From: Planococcus donghaensis
GTDB lineage: Bacteria; Bacillota; Bacilli; Bacillales_A; Planococcaceae
NCBI RefSeq assembly: GCF_001687665.2
Contig: NZ_CP016543.2
Location: 682,001 to 746,000, forward strand
Length of the DNA: 64,000 nucleotides
Reading direction: 5' to 3'
Below are positions 61,448 to 64,000 of this stretch, one piece after another. The position numbers were made by a program, and so were the translations under genes. Each line of letters starts with the position of its first letter. Position 1 is the stretch's first letter. The notes beneath the pieces were generated by a model. It worked only from the letters and a program-made list of their open reading frames with translations. It searched no databases and was not told the origin of the DNA.

Positions 61448-62656
61448 ATGGATTTTTCATTCACTCAAGAACAAGAAATGTTGCGAAATACAACACGCGG
61501 ATTTGTGGATAAAGAAATTATGCCTTTTATCGAGGAGTGGGACCGCGCAGGTAAATCAGACCCTGCTATTTACGGGAAACTCGCTGACCTGGGATTGATG
61601 GGCGTTTGCATTCCAGAAGCTTATGGCGGCAGTGGCATGGATTATAATTCACTAGCGATTGTTTGTGAAGAGCTTGAACGCGGGGATACGGCATTTCGAA
61701 CGGCGGTTTCAGTTCATACGGGGTTGAATAGCTTGACCATTTTGCAGTGGGGAACAGAAGAACAAAAGCAACAATACTTAATCCCGCAAGCAAAAGGCGA
61801 AAAAGTCGGAGCTTTTGGATTGACCGAACCCAGTGCTGGTTCAGATGTGGCGGCGATGAAATCGACCGCTGTAAAAAAAGGTGATCATTATTTATTAAAC
61901 GGACAGAAAACGTGGATTTCGTTATGTGATGTGGCAGATCACTTTATTGTATTTGCTTATACGGGTGATCAGGCAGAAAAGCATAGCGCGATTTCTGCAT
62001 TTATTGTGGAACGGACATGGCCTGGATTTTCTTCTAAAGCGATTAAAGGAAAGCATGGAATTCGCGCAGGAAATACGGGTGAACTGTTTTTTGAAGATGT
62101 TAAAGTACCAAAAGAGAATTTGTTGGGGAAAGAAGGAGAAGGATTTAAAATTGCGATGTCAGCTCTGGATAACGGACGGTTTACCGTTGCGGCAGGAGCA
62201 GTAGGGCAAATTATGGCATGTCTAGAAGCGAGCGTTAGCTATTGCCGACAACGTCAAACGTTCGGCAAAGAAATTGGGCGTCATCAACTTGTTCAACAAA
62301 TGATTGCCAACATGGAGGCTGGCTTTCAAATGAGTCGTCTACTCGTCTATCGTGCGGGCGAGCTGAAAAATCAAGGGAAACGGAATACACGAGAAACCTC
62401 ACTTGCAAAATGGCAAGCGTGTGACTTTGCTAACAAAGCGGCAGATGATGCATTCCAAATTCATGGCGCATATGGTTATTCTGATGAGTATCCAGTGAGT
62501 CGTTATTTGCGCAATTCGAAAGCTCCAGTTATTTATGAAGGAACGCGTGAAATTCATACCATTATGCAAGCAGAATATGTTTTAGGCTACAAAGAAGACA
62601 AAGCCTTATCGCATACCTTGCCAGCTTGGGAACAGCAAAGTAGTGTCAGTGAATAA
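61448..62656 (+). CDS. Acyl-CoA dehydrogenase
   Basis: A 402-residue FAD enzyme of the acyl-CoA dehydrogenase family. Motifs: FGLTEPSAGSDVAAMKSTA, the YLLNGQKTWISLCDVADHF loop, GNTGELFFEDVKVPKENLLG and YEGTREIHTIMQAE, where Glu364 is the likely catalytic base in the short/medium-chain position. It introduces a double bond in fatty- or amino-acid-derived acyl-CoA, passing electrons to ETF. AAAGGGG precedes ATG 61448. Stand-alone; substrate chain length unknown. Confidence 0.93.
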   Translation: MDFSFTQEQEMLRNTTRGFVDKEIMPFIEEWDRAGKSDPAIYGKLADLGLMGVCIPEAYGGSGMDYNSLAIVCEELERGDTAFRTAVSVHTGLNSLTILQWGTEEQKQQYLIPQAKGEKVGAFGLTEPSAGSDVAAMKSTAVKKGDHYLLNGQKTWISLCDVADHFIVFAYTGDQAEKHSAISAFIVERTWPGFSSKAIKGKHGIRAGNTGELFFEDVKVPKENLLGKEGEGFKIAMSALDNGRFTVAAGAVGQIMACLEASVSYCRQRQTFGKEIGRHQLVQQMIANMEAGFQMSRLLVYRAGELKNQGKRNTRETSLAKWQACDFANKAADDAFQIHGAYGYSDEYPVSRYLRNSKAPVIYEGTREIHTIMQAEYVLGYKEDKALSHTLPAWEQQSSVSE

Positions 62657-62861
62657 TGTAAGTAGAATCAGATTTGACTGAATTTTCTATTTCCTTGGGC
62701 TACTTAAAGGTTATACTATAAGAGAAAACTTTTCATCTTTCATATACCATAATGAGCAGATTAAACTGTTCGCATGCTTAATCTTTACAGCTAAAGGGTA
62801 GTCTTTCAATAAGAAAGAATGCTTGGCAGTTCCGAAAAACCATACAAAGAGGAGAATGATG

Positions 62862-63578
62862 ATGGAAATTTTAAAACGATTTAAAGATATTATGACGAGC
62901 AATATTCATGCACTTTTAGACAAAGCAGAAGATCCGGAGAAAATGATTGATCAATATTTGCGTGATTTGAATAGCGATTTAGGAAAAGTGAAATCAGAAA
63001 CAGCAGCAATTATGGCAGCTGAAAAACGAGAACGACGTGAATTGAGTGAAGTTGAAAAAGAAATGGATGATATGCAGCGCTATGCTGTAAAAGCATTAGA
63101 GGCAGGTAACGAAGACGATGCGCGTAAATTTTTACAGCGCAAAGCCGAACTTTCAGAAAAACTAACAGACAAAAAGACAGCTGTCGAACTAGCCGCTGCT
63201 AATACCCAGCAAATGCGCCAAATGCACGACAAGTTAGAATCGGATATCGGGGAACTTGAATCCCGCCGTTCAGAACTAAAAGGCAAAGCCGCTGTGGCGA
63301 AAACACAAAAACGCATGAACGATTTTGCTTCATCGGTCGACGGGGCGGGCGAGCGAATTTCTGCTTTTGATAAAATGGAGCAAAAAATCAACCAAGAGCT
63401 TGATGAAGCAAATGCCATGTCAGAACTAAATAAAAGCTCGGGAACGGACATTAAAGATTTGGCCTCAAAATACGATAGTGACTCATCTGTTGATGACGAA
63501 TTGGAATCGTTAAAAGCCGGCATCAATGTAGATGATGAATTAGCCGCATTAAAAACGCAATTAGGTAAAGACAAATGA
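62862..63578 (+). CDS. pspA: PspA/IM30 (ESCRT-III-like) envelope-stress protein
   Basis: A 238-residue coiled-coil protein with the family N-terminus (MEILKRFKDIMTSNIHALLD, then KMIDQYLRDLNSDLGKVKSE), central helical hairpin and C-terminal helices containing two VDDEL(E/A)(S/A)LK units. PspA proteins form membrane-bound rods that protect the cytoplasmic membrane under stress. AGAGGAG lies 7 bases before ATG 62862. Followed by a YdjG-like zinc-ribbon gene, the same order as the Bacillus pspA-ydjGHI operon, so it probably belongs to that operon. Confidence 0.93.
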   Translation: MEILKRFKDIMTSNIHALLDKAEDPEKMIDQYLRDLNSDLGKVKSETAAIMAAEKRERRELSEVEKEMDDMQRYAVKALEAGNEDDARKFLQRKAELSEKLTDKKTAVELAAANTQQMRQMHDKLESDIGELESRRSELKGKAAVAKTQKRMNDFASSVDGAGERISAFDKMEQKINQELDEANAMSELNKSSGTDIKDLASKYDSDSSVDDELESLKAGINVDDELAALKTQLGKDK

Positions 63579-63625
63579 GGATTGAGAGACAATATGTTCT
63601 TGTGAGCTAAAGGAGGACGGGTAGA

Positions 63626-64000
63626 ATGGTCATTCAATACAAATGTCCAAACTGTGGCTCGGATATGGCATACGACAGTGAATCAGGTCATCTTTCCTGT
63701 CCGAACTGTGGCAGACAAGATGATATCGAAACCTTTCCAGAGACGAATATTATTCGTAAGTTCGATCCAGATGAAGCGAAAGAATACCATTGTGAAAACT
63801 GCGGAGCGGTTATTTTAACAGAAGCGGAAACCACTGCAACCCACTGTAGTTTTTGTGGGGCACCAGTATTGTTAGCAGATCGACTGACAGGAGACTTAGC
63901 TCCTGCAAAAGTTATTCCTTTTACTATTAGTAAAGAAGAAGCTGTCGCGGCCTTTAAAAAGTGGACGAAAAATGGCAGGTTAACACCGAGAGGTTTTACA
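63626..64000 (+). CDS. TFIIB-type zinc-ribbon protein, YdjG-like (3' partial)
   Basis: The first 125 codons of a gene cut off by the right edge. ATG 63626 has AAAGGAGG 8 bases upstream, 47 bases after the pspA stop. Two zinc-ribbon knuckle pairs: YKCPNCGSDM with LSCPNCGRQD, and HCENCGAVIL with HCSFCGAP. Then PAKVIPFTISKEEAVAAFKK, the start of a soluble region. Same gene order as YdjG after PspA in Bacillus subtilis, where the operon serves envelope stress. Zinc binding is inferred from the CxxC pairs. Confidence 0.88.
   Translation, partial: MVIQYKCPNCGSDMAYDSESGHLSCPNCGRQDDIETFPETNIIRKFDPDEAKEYHCENCGAVILTEAETTATHCSFCGAPVLLADRLTGDLAPAKVIPFTISKEEAVAAFKKWTKNGRLTPRGFT

Noticed and set aside
63080..63637. 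Minus-strand frame of 185 codons over pspA
   Set aside because: Composition is the antisense of a charged coiled coil; pspA is certain.
1..64000. CRISPR arrays, tRNA, rRNA, insertion sequences, prophage or attachment sites
   Set aside because: None was seen on reading both strands; no regularly spaced repeats, no transposase or integrase motifs.

Overview
The window looks like a chromosomal segment of a Planococcus/Planomicrobium-type member of the Planococcaceae (Bacillota). The gene starts carry strong AGGAGG-type ribosome sites. GTG and TTG starts are common, and most transcription units end in clear intrinsic terminators. The gene content is that of a Gram-positive aerobe: S8 proteases (one with S-layer-homology domains), a lipoteichoic-acid-synthase-type sulfatase, YitT, YcxB, DUF421, PspA and RsbR-type proteins, and a staphyloxanthin-type carotenoid oxidase (CrtP). 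The species assignment is inference. I see no rRNA, tRNA, CRISPR array, transposase or prophage gene; the window is ordinary chromosome with several small accessory units.

Layout. 1-3.9 kb: the 3' end of a regulator followed by an AbgT-type transporter, then DUF421, a DJ-1/PfpI-type protein and a quinol-monooxygenase-type gene. 4.1-9.4 kb: a LacI regulator, twin operator-like palindromes, an NCS2-type permease, an aldehyde dehydrogenase and an iron-containing alcohol dehydrogenase; this looks like one inducible catabolic operon of unknown substrate. 9.5-13.8 kb: an orphan coiled-coil protein, then a secreted four-repeat protein divergent from an OmpR/histidine-kinase pair, with an 11-bp-phased direct repeat between them. 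13.9-17.3 kb: membrane proteins and a secreted two-repeat protein. 17.5-28.2 kb: an extracellular protease region with an M36 metalloprotease carrying extra C-terminal domains, two paralogous S8 proteases (one SLH-anchored, one not), and a NarL-type two-component system.

28.3-37.2 kb: stress and signalling genes, including a START-like protein, UspA, a GAF-GAF-PAS-GGDEF-EAL protein behind a possible sigma-D-type promoter, a SHOCT protein, an RsbR paralogue, a YerD-like FMN protein with an NAD(P)-binding partner, and DinB. 37.5-46.2 kb: a solitary crtP with a 47-residue membrane protein downstream, a GlcD-type oxidoreductase, an SDR, an aspartate-dehydrogenase-like gene, glycerate kinase and several small proteins of unknown role.

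46.3-50.9 kb: a large UPF1/Dna2-type SF1 helicase with a long coiled-coil insertion, tightly coupled to an unrecognised winged-helix-like protein. I regard this as the best candidate for an undescribed two-gene system. 51-57 kb: a LysR-controlled symporter/PLP-enzyme operon and an LTA-synthase-like gene. 57-64 kb: DUF4256, a four-helix membrane protein, a YtrA-like GntR/ABC operon under a near-perfect 48-bp palindrome, a structured intergenic region with a strong terminator, an acyl-CoA dehydrogenase, and the start of a pspA-ydjG-type envelope-stress operon that runs off the right edge.
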